The position numbers and the translations under genes are program-made. Below are positions 31,101-42,648 of a stretch of DNA of 64,000 nt, one piece after another; position 1 is the first letter of the stretch, and each line of letters starts with the position of its first letter. Source of the DNA: Anthoceros angustus (taxonomy: Eukaryota; Streptophyta; Anthocerotopsida; Anthocerotales; Anthocerotaceae); the NCBI GenBank assembly GCA_010909165.1, contig MU008172.1, positions 558,001 to 622,000 on the forward strand, in the 5' to 3' direction. Under the pieces are notes generated by a model, which saw only the letters and a program-made list of their open reading frames with translations, ran no database searches and was not told where the DNA came from.

Positions 31101-32382
31101 TCCTGACTTTTGAGAGATGGCTGAAAGGATCAATGATTATTCCACCACATTCCTCTTGGGCTCTCATAGACAGCTGGAACAAGCGAATATTCCAGTGCGG
31201 GTTGGTTCTCGTGTTGCCTTCCCGGCCTTCTCCCTCACGCATTCCAAAACCAACGTGAGCTATTGTAGCACCACTTTTTGTCCATGAAGGACAAGTGATG
31301 CTTAGCCACCAAAGACCTTTCACTCTCCGATTGCCCCATGTTGGGCCATTGGGCGATGGTAATGGCCTCAATGGTGACCGGAGTGGTTCTTAGGGGCCAT
31401 TCAGTGTCAGCTCCTGCCGACTTCCGAAATTTCCGCTTAGCTCGGCTTGTTTGGAGATCCCTAGGCACTGCTTGCTCGCTTCCAACTCACGATGGGGTGT
31501 CTGCTGATTCCTCCGCACTTGGGAATCCGGCCGTTTATTCGTTCCCTATCGACCACGACGGCTTGACCACCACCCATTGAAACCTCACTCCTTGTCATAT
31601 GCCGCTGCCGCTCAAGCTTCGCCTTCCTCTCAAATATGAGGTGGGGGTATCCTGCAACCAGTTAGGCGGTGACCCACAGTGCGCCGTCTCGCCCTTAATC
31701 CCGCGCTCCCTTAGGGTCGTGCCACCCTCTTCCTGTGCTTCCTGCGCTCCCTTCACGCCCTTCATCCACCCGCTTTGCCTCGATTTCTTGCGGTGCAGCG
31801 CGAGCTTCGCCGGGGCTCGGCCCGATTATTCCACACTTTGTTGGGCGTTCTGCGCGCCACTTGCTCCCATTGCACCGCGCCCGCTTGAGCTTCTCCTCCA
31901 CCGTTCGCGCCTCGCCTACTGTCGCCCCTCTCGGTCTCCGCATCGCCTCCCCGGACTGCCGCCATGATTTGGTCTCCTGCCTTCTGATGCGCGACTCCAT
32001 TGTGCCGCCTTGTGTCCCGCTCGCTCCGTCTCGCTTCGGCTCAGGGCTTGGTGCCTCCTCTGATTCATGCAAATTCTTCCGCTGGACTTAATTGCTATAG
32101 GACACGTTACTTCGTTGTATTTTCCATTTCAATTGGTTTTTCGGAAAATAACTCCAACTTGTTGCTTGCATAGCAGGCTCCGTCGGTTCTTTGTCGCCGG
32201 TCCAAGCTAGCCTGACAGCCGCGGAACCCTCAGGTTACATCCGGGATCGGGACTAGACTCTCTTCCTCCTACTAGGCTCTAGTAGACTTTTCTTATTTCC
32301 TAACCTACTTCACATTCCAACTCCCTTAACAACACAAAACAAAAAACACTCCTTTTAGGGCAGTACCCATGTGGTCACCACA
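28185..32382 (-). repeat. 3' LTR (left), 4198 bp
   Basis: Pairs with 38133-42643. Landmarks in common include the first 70 bases, the gttgct...agcaac palindromes, the ctctctctctctcttattcatcc run, aggtgagtactaga (a splice-donor-like site), and the right end gtacccatgtggtcaccaca. Copies differ mainly by short indels; this LTR is 313 bp shorter than the other. The length is at the upper extreme for plant LTRs. It contains gag-like or coiled-coil minus-strand reading fragments (for example 31069-31371, 29675-30109). Confidence 0.93.
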
Positions 32383-32402
32383 TACTCCCCTTCCCTTCTC
32401 AT
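32383..32402 (-). other. Polypurine tract adjacent to the 3' LTR
   Basis: On the minus strand, GAGAAGGGAAGGGGAGTA directly precedes the TGTGG end of the left LTR. This is where plus-strand DNA synthesis is primed, and it fixes the element orientation as minus. Confidence 0.9.
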
Positions 32403-32880
32403 TTGTTGGCGTCCCAACTTAATAATACTTCTTCGCCAACCATTGACCACAGTTGTGGCAATCCATCAAGTTTGTATGGATCCATTGTCGAACACTTACG
32501 GCACCTGAGGGACCCATCCATCTAAGATGCGACTTCGAGGAAGTGCATGTGTCATCATCACGCCAAGTCCCGGAACAACGTACTCTTGTTTTTGCACTTA
32601 GGTCATGCCATTCCTTCCTCTTCTCTTGGGCGTTACGGCTGCCAAGGCTTGTTCCTCTCCATGTGTTGAACAAAGCCTATGAGCCTCTCCAATGGCTCTC
32701 CTCCACCGTCATCCTCTTATGCTCTTGGACTCTCAACGTTGGCACTTCAAACTCAATGGGCATGGTGGTGATGCCCATAGGTGAGGTAGTAGGGAGTCAT
32801 TGTGTGGTCACCTTCTCCTGTCCTATCGCCCCTGGCGAGTGAAGCTTTGGTCCCAATCGTGTGTAGTGATGGTTAACTTG

Positions 32881-33307
32881 TTAAGGATCTGCAAAGCAAT
32901 CCATTAGCTTTCTCCGTGAGTCCATTCGCCTTGGGGTTGTAGGGGTGGTCTTCCTGGGCTGATGTTGAAATACTTCACCATGTGTGAGATCACCTCGTTG
33001 ATGAAATGGGTACCCTAACCAACTCCGCACCGTACCTTGTGATGATATGCTCAAACAAGAACACAGCCACCACATTTCTGTGTCCACGGGCAAGGCTTGA
33101 GCTTCCACCATGGTCTGATGGTCCGTTGCTACGAGAATATATTGGTTGGCTCCCCTTGGTCTTGGGTTGAATCGGTCCCAAGTCAATCCCCACTTCAAAG
33201 GCGCCAAGGCTAGGATAGGGACCAATGGCCCTTTGTGGTCTGGTTGGCTTCCCAACCCTTTGACATGCATCCTGGCGCTTGATGAACTCCCTAGCATCTA
33301 TGTGCAA
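32881..33307 (-). pseudogene. gypsy integrase fragment (nested element)
   Basis: The minus frame shows DAREFIKRQDACQRVGKPTRP (the end of the H2C2 zinc-binding domain with C-x2-C as Q-D-A-C), then the catalytic-core start with a disturbed D-F-x-G-P-like stretch (GIDLGPIQPKTKGSQ), and YSRSNGPSDHGGSSSLARGH, a decayed version of the A-T-D-x-x-T-K-W-x-E-A block. The core's DDE residues cannot all be placed. Confidence 0.75.
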
Positions 33308-33651
33308 GGTTGGCCACCAATACCACGCCTCCAGATCTTCTTACAGTCACGTTGGTAGCGTGGACCTCCTCCTCATGCAAGGAGAACCCGGTCCCCATCC
33401 TTGACCCACAACCTCTCAACTCCATCGGCCTACTCCGCTTGTCCCGCTTAACAGCAGTGCGGAGAGAACCTCTATTCTTGTTGTGTGGTCTGTTGTCCGT
33501 TGCTAAAAGCGAAAGACCTCCTCATAGGGCTGCAAACTTCTCCCTCCCTTCTCATTTGGTCTGTACCTCCGTTTCCATCAACTTGGCATTGGGCCTAGCA
33601 CTCTCCTCATCCTCCTCCGGCAAAGCTTCATCCGGAAAATGATCTTCTTGA

Positions 33652-34010
33652 TCATGCTCCACCTTCTCCGTCTTCAAGCGGGACAAGTAGTCGGCATTCA
33701 CATGCTTCTCCCCTCACGTGTCTCCGTGAATGTGAACTCTTGTGAGATCCAACGAGCGGCCGATAGATCCGCCTTGTTGACAAGATGCTTGAGAGCAAAA
33801 TGGTCAACATGGAACACAAACTCATAGGAGAGGAGATAATGAAACTTTCTTCGAATACACCATCCCAAGGGCTTCCCTTTCGATTGTTGTGTACTTGCGC
33901 TCCATCGGTGAGTTGCCGTCCGTAGTAGATTGGGTAGTCCCTCTTCTTGTCATCCGGCTCAAGGCTACCAATGGCGGAAACATCCGTAAACATGGAACTT
34001 CTTGCTCCAA
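33652..34010 (-). pseudogene. gypsy RNase H fragment (nested element)
   Basis: Two overlapping frames carry one broken domain: DVSAIGSLEPDDKKRDYPIYYGRQLTD (frame 1) continues as ERKYTTIEREALGMVYSKK (frame 2), the usual plant gypsy RNase H strand-helix with the catalytic glutamate. The shift lies near 33905. Confidence 0.8.
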
Positions 34011-34248
34011 TCCGGTCCCTTGAGGGTTGTTACCAACGTGGTCCTCAAATCTTGAAATCTGCCTCCCTCTTGTCGGTCCACTCTTGGTCCTTCCTCAACA
34101 AGCTGGTCGGAGCCCTCCTAGCAAAGTTAGGCACAAAACGTGAGTAGCCCACCATGCCAAGGAACCCCGGAGTTCCTTGAGAGTTGTTGGAGCTTCGGGC
34201 AACAATCATCTTCACCTTATGCGGATCAACTTGATGCCGTCTTTGAAA

Positions 34249-34761
34249 TTACCTAACAAAATCCCTCCATGCCAAAGTAGCATTTCTCGGGATGTAGGCA
34301 AAGTTGAGTTTCACGACACCTGCCAAGCACCGCCAAGTGATCCGGTGCTCCTCCACACTCCCAAACACACAAAAATCATCTAGGAATACCTCCATGAACT
34401 TGTGGAGATACTCCTTGAAGATCTCAACCATGCTCGCATGAAGGAACCGCGCTCGTCAATCCGAGCACTCCTCTTGTGCGAAGGTCCCCAATCCGTTGTG
34501 AAAGGCTTGAGGCGGTCACTCTCCCTCAAGTGCGGTGATTGTACCCAGTGCGTCAAGAGCAGTACACACATCTTCCGACCACCAAGTCCGGGATGTTGTC
34601 GATGAATGGCGAGGAAATGGTCCTTCTTGGTTGCTTTGTTGAGCTTCCTCGTCTTGGCATACTCGAATCTTTCCAGTGCTTCTTGAACCACAGATCGAGC
34701 CACCCACTCCGTGTTGTGATTGGATAGATGGCGCCTTCAAGTACAATTCAAGCTCCTTCAC
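34249..34761 (-). pseudogene. gypsy reverse transcriptase fragment (nested element)
   Basis: Frames in order on the minus strand: RKLNKATKKDHF (34640 region), FTTDWG (34500 region), then HKFMEVFLDDFCVFGSVEEH with the catalytic L-D-D (34330-34410). About 60 residues of the palm between these blocks, including the conserved FLDGYSGYNQI-like strand, are missing or scrambled. FLDDF followed by VFG supports Athila/Tat affinity. Confidence 0.85.
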
Positions 34762-35820
34762 CTTGATGAGTACTTTGGGTTCGGCTTGTATTGGGAATTC
34801 GCGAGTCGCTCACGGCTCCAAATCGATCCTATGCTCCCCACTTCTTGGGAATCCCTTCATATCTGTCACCTCGGCAAACACGTCGATGAACTCGGAGGCT
34901 GTTTCATTCCTTCTTCCAACGCTGGTTCCAGGTCATTGCAAACTTCAGCACCTTCGGGGCCTCCACATCCTTAATCTCGTCCTTGTACCCATTCTCGCTC
35001 CACGGTCTGAACTCTCACCAAACCCTTCCTCCGGTTCACGAGGTCCTCTTCCCTCATCCCCACTCCCTAAATAGGTCCTCGAGGTGAATCGAATGATCCT
35101 GGCTCACCCTCTTCACTGTTCTTGTTGTCCTCGATCCCTTCCTTAGCTCGTCGAGAATCATTTGTTGCTTCCTTAGCCGTCGGTGCTTCCTTAACCTCGT
35201 TAGCAGCGGTTCTGCTCTCCTCATGCGGTCCTCCATGAACCAAAGCGTCCACCAAATTGAGGAGTAAGGGATATCCCTCCTATACTCTTCCTCCTCATCG
35301 ACCATGCGATATGTGCAAAAGGAAATTTGTCCAGTTCCCCCTTCTTCCTCCAGTCGGATGTTTCTCCTGATGTGTATCCTTCCGTTCTTTGTAGGAGTCT
35401 CCCCACATGGTATCCTGCTCCAACTCAAACAAATTCGGCCTCCTTCGTCTTGGGGTCCCAATCCATTGGCTTAAAAGCCACTTCCTTCCTCCCCAAGTCA
35501 TCTTGCATCTTGAGCCATCTGAGTCCTTCCCAATAGGATGTCGTGTACCTGGCGCCTTGTCTTTGGATAACCACATAGTCCATGAGATAGGGAATGGTCC
35601 CTATGATGGTGGTTACTCCTTGATTCTCCCACAGTGCATTTTTGACATGTCGGCCAATCTCGGCCTGTTGTGGTATGCTCAATGTCAACCCAAGCTTCCC
35701 TTTGCTTCCGTCATGATGTTCACCCGGATCCGGTATCCGGGAACCGCTTGATGACGGCGATCTCACTTGCGGCTCCGGCCTTGGTCTATCATGGACACTA
35801 GGTTGTTGTAGAAGCACCCT
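34762..35820 (-). pseudogene. Protease and RT-linker region of the nested element
   Basis: The minus frames 35054-35461, 35295-35576 and 35425-35817 overlap and appear to be one coding region broken by indels. The sequence near 35690-35800 (VSMIDQ-type and IRVNIMTEAKGSLG) sits where the retropepsin is expected, but I cannot point to its D-S/T-G active site. Assignment is by position between gag and RT. Confidence 0.45.
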
Positions 35821-36182
35821 TGGTCGGCTTGGGCAATCGCCTCTTCCTCTTGGGTTGCGCCTCTTGCAAGGCCCTCAACTTGTTGCCGGGTTGTCCTTCA
35901 ATAGTTGACCAAAGCGTGATAGCAAACGATCCATGATGGCGGCAAGGTTAAATGGTCCTCGATCGGTCCCTCCTTCTTCCCAGGCGGTTGGTTGCCTTAG
36001 CAACCGCGTCGGTGTTGCTTAACGCGGCCGCCTTAGCAAGCGGTTGCTAACCGAGGACTTCTGCGGTCTCAGGATCACGCTCGGATTTTGTCTTGGTCAA
36101 TTCCTCCTCTATCATCTCCATGACTTCCGGCGTCCGGTGGAAACTCGGGTTTCCTCTCCCTTTTCTTTGGAACTTCTTTTTC

Positions 36183-37668
36183 TCATGGCCCCAGGCGATT
36201 CACTCCTTGATTCTTCCTTCTCGGGTTCTCCTTCTCAAGTGTCTCCTCTAGATCCGTTCCCTCCAGCTTGGAGTGCTCTCTTGACTTTTGTGATTGCACC
36301 TCCGTCTCTTTCTTCTTCCATGACTTCCTCCTAGCTTTTTCATTCCTAGTGCGCCATGGCTGCGCCTCTAGTAGTCTCCTCCACCCCCAGTCCATCTAGC
36401 TCCCGCAACACCATGGCTTCGCATCCTCCCATGAGGGCATCCTCCACGTGCATGCTGCCACGGCTCCTTGGGATGCTTGCGAACTCCACAGGTGGTTGAG
36501 CAATTGAGCATCTTCCTCGGTTTGGGCAAGTGACACTCCCGCTACATGACCACATTGTTTGCGGTCTTGGCACATTCGTAGTCACCATTGGCTCTTGTTG
36601 CGATGAACAGCTATTTGCATAATGACCAAAGCCCCTGATTTGTAGCAGAACACCGTTGCTTGGTTGTAACCACAGGCACTTGGTTTATTCGAATGCCGCC
36701 CCATGGAATTTCGCGGCGATGGATGGGCGGTCTTGAATCTTATTGTCCTGAACCTCACGGATCGGTATCCTCCAGCGATCCTCTTCCTCCTCCTCGTGGC
36801 GAGCATGTGCACCTTGGCCACACAGGGACTTAGTGTGGCTGTGGCCACAAGTGGAACAAAGCAGGTTAGCGCCTTTGGATGCGCCTCCTCTTCTCATGCT
36901 CCTTCACGGCGTTGAGGTGAAACTTCTCGAATTTGCTCATCATTTCCTCCATCTTCATTTCTTCTTTGTTGCACCTTCTTGACTTGACCTCCCTCTTGAC
37001 TTGTTCCACTTCCTTCTTAGCACTAGCGACCTCTTGTTTAGCCAGCTCCCTTGATCCTCGAGCCTGGTTTCTTCTTAAGCGCCAACCTTCTTCTTCTTCC
37101 TGCGTCTCTTGAGGATTCTTCCTCCGTCATCCTCAGGAAGAGTCCTCCCGAGTCTGAGTCTTGAGAGGAGTCACTCTCCTCTGAAGTTTCCTCCCCTCGG
37201 CGAAGATCCCTTGTCCTTCTTCCCTCGCTTGGACTTCTTCTTCTTGCTCTTTTCCTTCTTGTGCTTCTTCTTGTCCAAGGAGTTGGATTCTTCGTAGTTG
37301 AGTGCCGCCTTGATGGCCTTGTCTCGTCTTTCTCCGCTTGCCTCACATGTCGGCCCATCTCGGGATCTAACCCCTTAGCAAACCACCGAATGGCACAGAA
37401 TCGAGTGAGGACCACTACGATCACGCAAGTTAAAACCTCTCAACATAAGCTTGCAAGGTCTCCTTCCTTCTTCTCCTCAAAAACTCCAACTTTGACAACA
37501 CGTAGCCTTACATCTATTCCCTGAACCTCTCACAAAAGGCTTTCTTGATTCGTTGAAGGTTCTTTGGGGTCTTGATGCCTTGAGGTACTCCCTCTTGTAC
37601 CACTTGGCTGGCCCTCCGAAGAACTCCGTAGAAGATGAATCTGCTGGATCCCAGTTCACGATTTGCAA
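36183..37668 (-). pseudogene. gag region of the nested element
   Basis: 37477-37668 and 37038-37424 (minus) give the capsid part: TKFFGGPAKWYKREYL-like sequence and the IRWFAKGLDPEMGRHV block, then a Ser/Arg/Lys-rich linker (RRKRARRRSPSEGRRTRD, EESDSSQDSDSG). 36685-36897 contains a zinc-knuckle-like CSTCGHSHTKSLCGQGAHAR. This is the normal order of a plant gypsy gag with C-terminal basic and zinc-binding parts. Several frameshifts. Confidence 0.7.
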
Positions 37669-38112
37669 TGGTTAGTTGCTCAAAGCGTTCAACAAACTCG
37701 TCGGATCTTCATACCTTCTTCTCTCCATACGGTGGGTATGGTGCTTAGTTATTGCAAAAGGCTAAGTCGCCATGACGGTCGTCACTATCCCGACAAGCGG
37801 TTGGTCTAGCAGGATCTCTGTAGCATACTGTCAAAAGTTCTTTGAGTTCACCTGCACAAGTTCAGGAGGTCGGAAAAGGATGGCTGTCGTCCTAGCGTTG
37901 TTGCTTCTTGGCTCCTCCCGGTCGTTACTTTCTGCTCTCCTCGGCTCTCGATGCGCCCTTGCCCCCGCTCCACGGCAGCGTTGTCTTCTTCTTTGAGTCT
38001 TCTCTTCACGGGTGAACTTTCGGACTCAATGGGTAGCATCCATGTATCACACTCAAGACTCCCAATACACTACTAGACAAGGTTAGTCTACTCTAAGGTC
38101 TTGACAACAATG

Positions 38113-38132
38113 ACACTCCCGAAGCGCCAAAA
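38113..38132 (-). other. Candidate primer-binding site next to the 5' LTR
   Basis: On the minus strand the sequence after the LTR end is TTTTGGCGCTTCGGGAGTGT. TGGCGC... two bases in from the LTR is the form used by Athila/Tat elements (TGG pairs with tRNA CCA; the classic version is TGGCGCCGTTGCCGG, thought to use tRNA-Asp). Only the first six bases match that version, so the tRNA is not certain. Confidence 0.65.
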
Positions 38133-41100
38133 TGTGGAGTGATTTTCTAAACCAAGTGGTCACAAAGAGGCCACATTTACCCTCTTTATCGTTGTAGACT
38201 TGAGATTCGTACCCAAGGGAGTGATTTCGTGTCAAGACAACCAAAACATAGCCAATCCAACCAAAACACGGACACACCAAACATCTAGCGATTCTGAGAC
38301 GAACTACCTAACACTCGGACACTGGCTATCTTAGCCACGCGACTATTGCTACCTTAGCAGAGACCGGTTGCTAATCTTAGCAACCACCCTCTACTAGCGG
38401 AGGGTCCACCTTGGGATCAGTCGGCTATTAATAGAAGGTGGGTCCCAGTCGGGATCCAAGTGGATAAGGATCTCTCCCCTCTCTCTCTCTCTTATTCATC
38501 CACAAAGTTAGATCCACCAATCGGGATTCTGCTCCTAACCCCCCTCTCCCTCACTCTTGCGGTTCTTGACTTCCTTTCTCCCTTTCAGCTCACCTTCCAG
38601 GCTCACAGACCTCTGACTCTCACGGTCCTTGGGTGCCTCTCAGCTCCCACACTCTCCAAGTTTCCCAGCTCTCTTCAACTCTCCTTGTTCTCACACCTCA
38701 CCCATTCAATCTCCACTTTCTCGGCTCCTCTCCAGTCCTTACAAGGTTCTCATCCAGACCTTACTTCACCAACTCTCAAAATACTCAGCTCCCCAATCAT
38801 TCCGTCTCATCCACTCCCGGATCTTCAACCTCCACTCACGCTCTCTTCTTGACACAACATCACTTAGACTTCTCAGTCCTTCTTACTCCTCTCAAACTCA
38901 GCAACTCTCCATGTCCGGCATTCTCCACTTCTCTCACAGTTCACTTTTCCTCTCATTTTCCAAACACCAAACCTCAACACACGAAAACTCAAACACAAGG
39001 TGAGTACTAGACAAATGAGAGGAATGAGGAAAGTCTGACCTCCCGGCTTCACAACCCCTTCCTCTTGACCTTGGACTCCTCCAAGGAGACCTCAAGGCTC
39101 CCTCCCTTGCTTTCCACCACCCTTGCGGATCGGCCACACGGATCTGGGCAACAGTAGTCTTCTTGGCTCTCACGGAGAGGGCTAGACTTACGACCTTTGG
39201 ATCCAAACCCCGTGCTCATTAAACACCAAGACTTTAGGCCAACATTGCTTACATTTCATCAAGAGGTGCCTCTTATACCCAAGATCATTACAAAAGCGCT
39301 TGCTTGCCAAAAATACCAATCGGTCTTAGCCTACCAATCCTAGAGGCCTATCTCAATTCTATCCACTATGAGAGGATAAGATTTATCTATAACACATGGG
39401 CCTTTAGCTATTTGCCACTTACCCTATTACCTCTCCACAGGCCTCCTAGGCCCCATGTCTCCTCTTCTCTCCTCCCTCTTGGCTGGTTGGGCAATCTCTC
39501 CCATAAAATCTCTACCTCCTCAGTGGACTCTCTCTCTCTCTTGTGCTCGCATGTGCAGTACTCCTCCTCGGTGAGCTCTTGAATCTGGATGGGTCGGTGA
39601 GAGTTTCCTCCTTAAGAATCCAACCCATAGGTAGGATCCGGTGCCCAAGGCATGGATCAAGTACCTCCATGTCCCCCATGCCCACAACAACATAAACTTT
39701 CGAGACAATCTTCTCTCCAGCCAAGGAGAATCCGGGCACATGGTTATCTTGATAAGCATCCCTCAATCTAATGCACCATTGGGAAGTTAGACTTCTTAGG
39801 CGGTGCTTACCCGCTCCCACAGCTTTGTCCTCCTCACGGTCTTTGCCCCTTCTTCCTTGTTGTAGCTGGTCTTGGAGCCCGCTCCCTTAGCAGCGGTGGG
39901 TGTGCTTTAGCCGGCCCGGCGGTTGCTTAGCAACCTCCTCTGCTGCCAACTCGACGATTCTTCCATGGGAGGCTCCGCATCTTCCACGGTGGCTCTCCTT
40001 GCAATCCAGCCCTCTTGGCCTCTTTCCAACCTTTCCTTGCCTCGTCCCTCTCCTTCTTGTGGCGCCCAGTGAGCATCCGGTTTCGGCTGAACTTGCGCAT
40101 CGAGATGACATTGCAGCTCCCTATGGTGCTTTGTCGTCAGGAGGCTGAACCATGAGGGTTTCGATCCTTGGTCTTGCAACTCTTCTCGGACCTTCCTTAA
40201 TTCCTTCCATGCTACCTAGGCGTCCCTCAAGACCTCCTTCTCCCTTCATTCCACAGCTCCTTGTTGCTCTCCCTTGCTGCGCTGTAAACCTAACAAGAGA
40301 GGACGAGCTATGGTCCTCCATCTCACCTAGTGCGTGCCATAGCTGAGACCACTCTTGCGGTGATGTTAGGCCCCAAACCCTTGGGGATGGGTTCCCTCCT
40401 TCCTATCTGGCCCGGCTCTCCCCTGCGACCACTTGGGGTATACTTGAGGTCACCTTTGAGCAGTGAGTGACTTTCTCGGGTTCGGCCGTGCCCAAGGTTG
40501 GGCGATTCCTCCTGACTGTGGCTTCCCGCGGGCTCTGGAGCTGGTCTGCCTGGCCTTTCCTTTATCCTGCTTGTCGGTGAGTTCCGTCGTGCTCTTGTGG
40601 CTCTAGGAGTGGTTGGAGTCCCTGTTGCTCGGCCCGACCTCTCTTGGTGCTGTTGGGGTCTTAGCAACTCCAGTTGCTTTGTACCATGGTGATGCCTTAG
40701 CGCCACATTCCTCTTCATGGACACGGACTTCTCATCTTCACTCCCGGTGCCCGGAGATGGCCTCTTCCTCGACTCCTCTTTGGGCTTCCTTCTTTCAAAC
40801 ACCGGCCTCCGGGCATGGAGTGAGACCATCTCTATCCCTCCGGCAACTTGGCATGGTCAAAATGTGGATTAAGAAGGAGATAGAGGAGGGCTGGGTGATG
40901 GTAGGGTCAAGTGGTCCCTCTCCACATCTTGTGTCATAGAACATCCTAGCCCAATCTATCTTGGACCCTCTCACCACCTCATAGAAAGACAAGAAATGGT
41001 CGAATGTGCTCTAGCTTCTTAGTGAGCTGAGAGCACAGGATCCACTGGCTAATCCGGCCATTTCGGGGTCTAACTTGTTGGTGACCCGCCATTCTCCACC

Positions 41101-42643
41101 CTAGACAATGTGGGAGCAATGGCGACAGCCTCCTGACTTTTGGGAGATGGCTTCAAAGGATCAATGATTATTCCACCACATTCCTCTTGAGCCTCTCATA
41201 GGCACTGGAACAATGAATATTCCAGTGCGGGGTTGGTTCTCGTGTTGCCTTCCCCTGTGGCCTTCTCCCTCATGTGCCCCGCACATTCCAAAACCAATTA
41301 CAGGCTCTTGTAGCACCACTTTTTGTCCATGAAGGACAAGTGATGCTTAGCCACCAAGACCGCCTTTCACTCTCCGATTGCCCCATGTTGGGCCATTGAG
41401 CGATGGTAATGGCCTCAATAGCCGGAGTGGTCTTCTTAGGGCCATTCGGGTATCGGTCTCCTCGGGCGACTTCCCACAAATTTCCGCTTAGCTCTTGTTT
41501 GTGAGAATTCCCTGTGGAAACACTTCTTTTCGGCTTCCAACTCCACGATGGCAAGGGTGTCACCCGATTCACTCCGGCACTTGGGAAGCGTCACGGACCA
41601 CAATTTATTCGTTCATTATCTTCGGCCGTTTTACGTGTCCGGCTTGACCGGCACCCTACGATTGAAACCATCTGATCCTTTGGTATCTATATGCTGCCGC
41701 TCAAGCCGATCCGCCTTTCCTCCTCAAATATGAGGTCCGGGGTGTATCCTGCAACCGATTGAGCGGTGACCCCCACAGTGCGCTTCGTCTCGCCTCCGCA
41801 GCTCCCTTAGTGCGTGCCACCCTCTTTCTGGGCAATTCCTGCGGCTCCCTTACTTCATTCAATCCACCCGCTCACCTCGATTTCTTGCGTACCGGTATCG
41901 CGCCAGCCGCCCGGCTTCCAGGCTGCCGGCCCGATTATTCCACATTGTTGGGCGAAATTCACGGCGCCCCAACCTACTTGCCGATTCGCCATGCAGCGTC
42001 TTGAACTTCCCGCCAATCCGTTCGCGACCTCCGGCTCCCCTATCTATACAGGGCGTATCGACTCGGCTCGACCTTCTACCCGCTTCCAATATGCGCATTC
42101 CCGGACGCCTCCGATTGGCCTTCTCTGCTGCGCTCGTGGATGCCTTGACTCTGTGCCGCCCTTGTGTCCTTCTCGCTCATCTCCGTCCACTTCGCTCGAG
42201 CTTGAGGCGCGCCTCGACTGCACAGGTTCACAATTATTCCTCCTCCCGCCGCTGGACTTAATTGCTACTAGGACTTCCCCGCCGTTACTTCACATTCGAA
42301 TATTTTCCAATGATTTCGCTCAATTGGATTTCCGTTTATCGGAAAATAACTCCGACTTGGTTGCTTCCATAGCAACAGGCTCCCAAGTCGGTTGCTGTCA
42401 TAGCAACATGTCCTGTTAGCAACGGTCCTAGCATCCGCGTTAACAACCGGTCGAGCAGCCAACCCTCCGAGATTCTGTCCAGGGTCAGGACTTAGACTCT
42501 CTTCCTCCTACTAGGCTCTAGTAGACTTTTCTTATTTCCTAACCTACTTCACATTCCAAGTCCACACGATTCTCACAACTTAAACACAAAACAAAAAAAA
42601 CACTCCTTTTTGAGGGGGTCTGAGTACCCATGTGGTCACCACA
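38133..42643 (-). repeat. 5' LTR (right), 4511 bp
   Basis: Partner of 28185-32382. Retains some sequence missing from the left LTR, such as two full gttgct...agcaac palindromes at 42360-42376 and 42391-42407. The minus frame 40795-40992 (YEVVRGSKIDWARMFYDT) resembles the D-W core of plant gag-like transposon proteins. The LTR reading fragments run in the same sense as the element. Confidence 0.93.
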
Positions 42644-42648
42644 CTTAG
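42644..42648 (+). other. 5-bp target-site duplication (right), cttag
   Basis: Matches 28180-28184 and restores the copia frame when the nested element is ignored. Confidence 0.95.

Larger units (their letters stand above)
28185..42643 (-). mobile_element. Athila/Tat-like Ty3/gypsy element, 14.46 kb, near complete but decayed
   Basis: Two LTRs (28185-32382 and 38133-42643) start tgtggagtg and end caccaca on the plus strand, i.e. TG...CA ends. They enclose 5750 bp of internal DNA. On the minus strand the order is 5' LTR (right), candidate primer-binding site, gag, protease, RT, RNase H, integrase, polypurine tract, 3' LTR (left). The RT has the NKATKKDHF and FMEVFLDDFCVFG motifs typical of the Athila/Tat branch without chromodomain. 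All domains are frameshifted. The element is nested in a copia RT with a perfect cttag target duplication. Confidence 0.93.
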
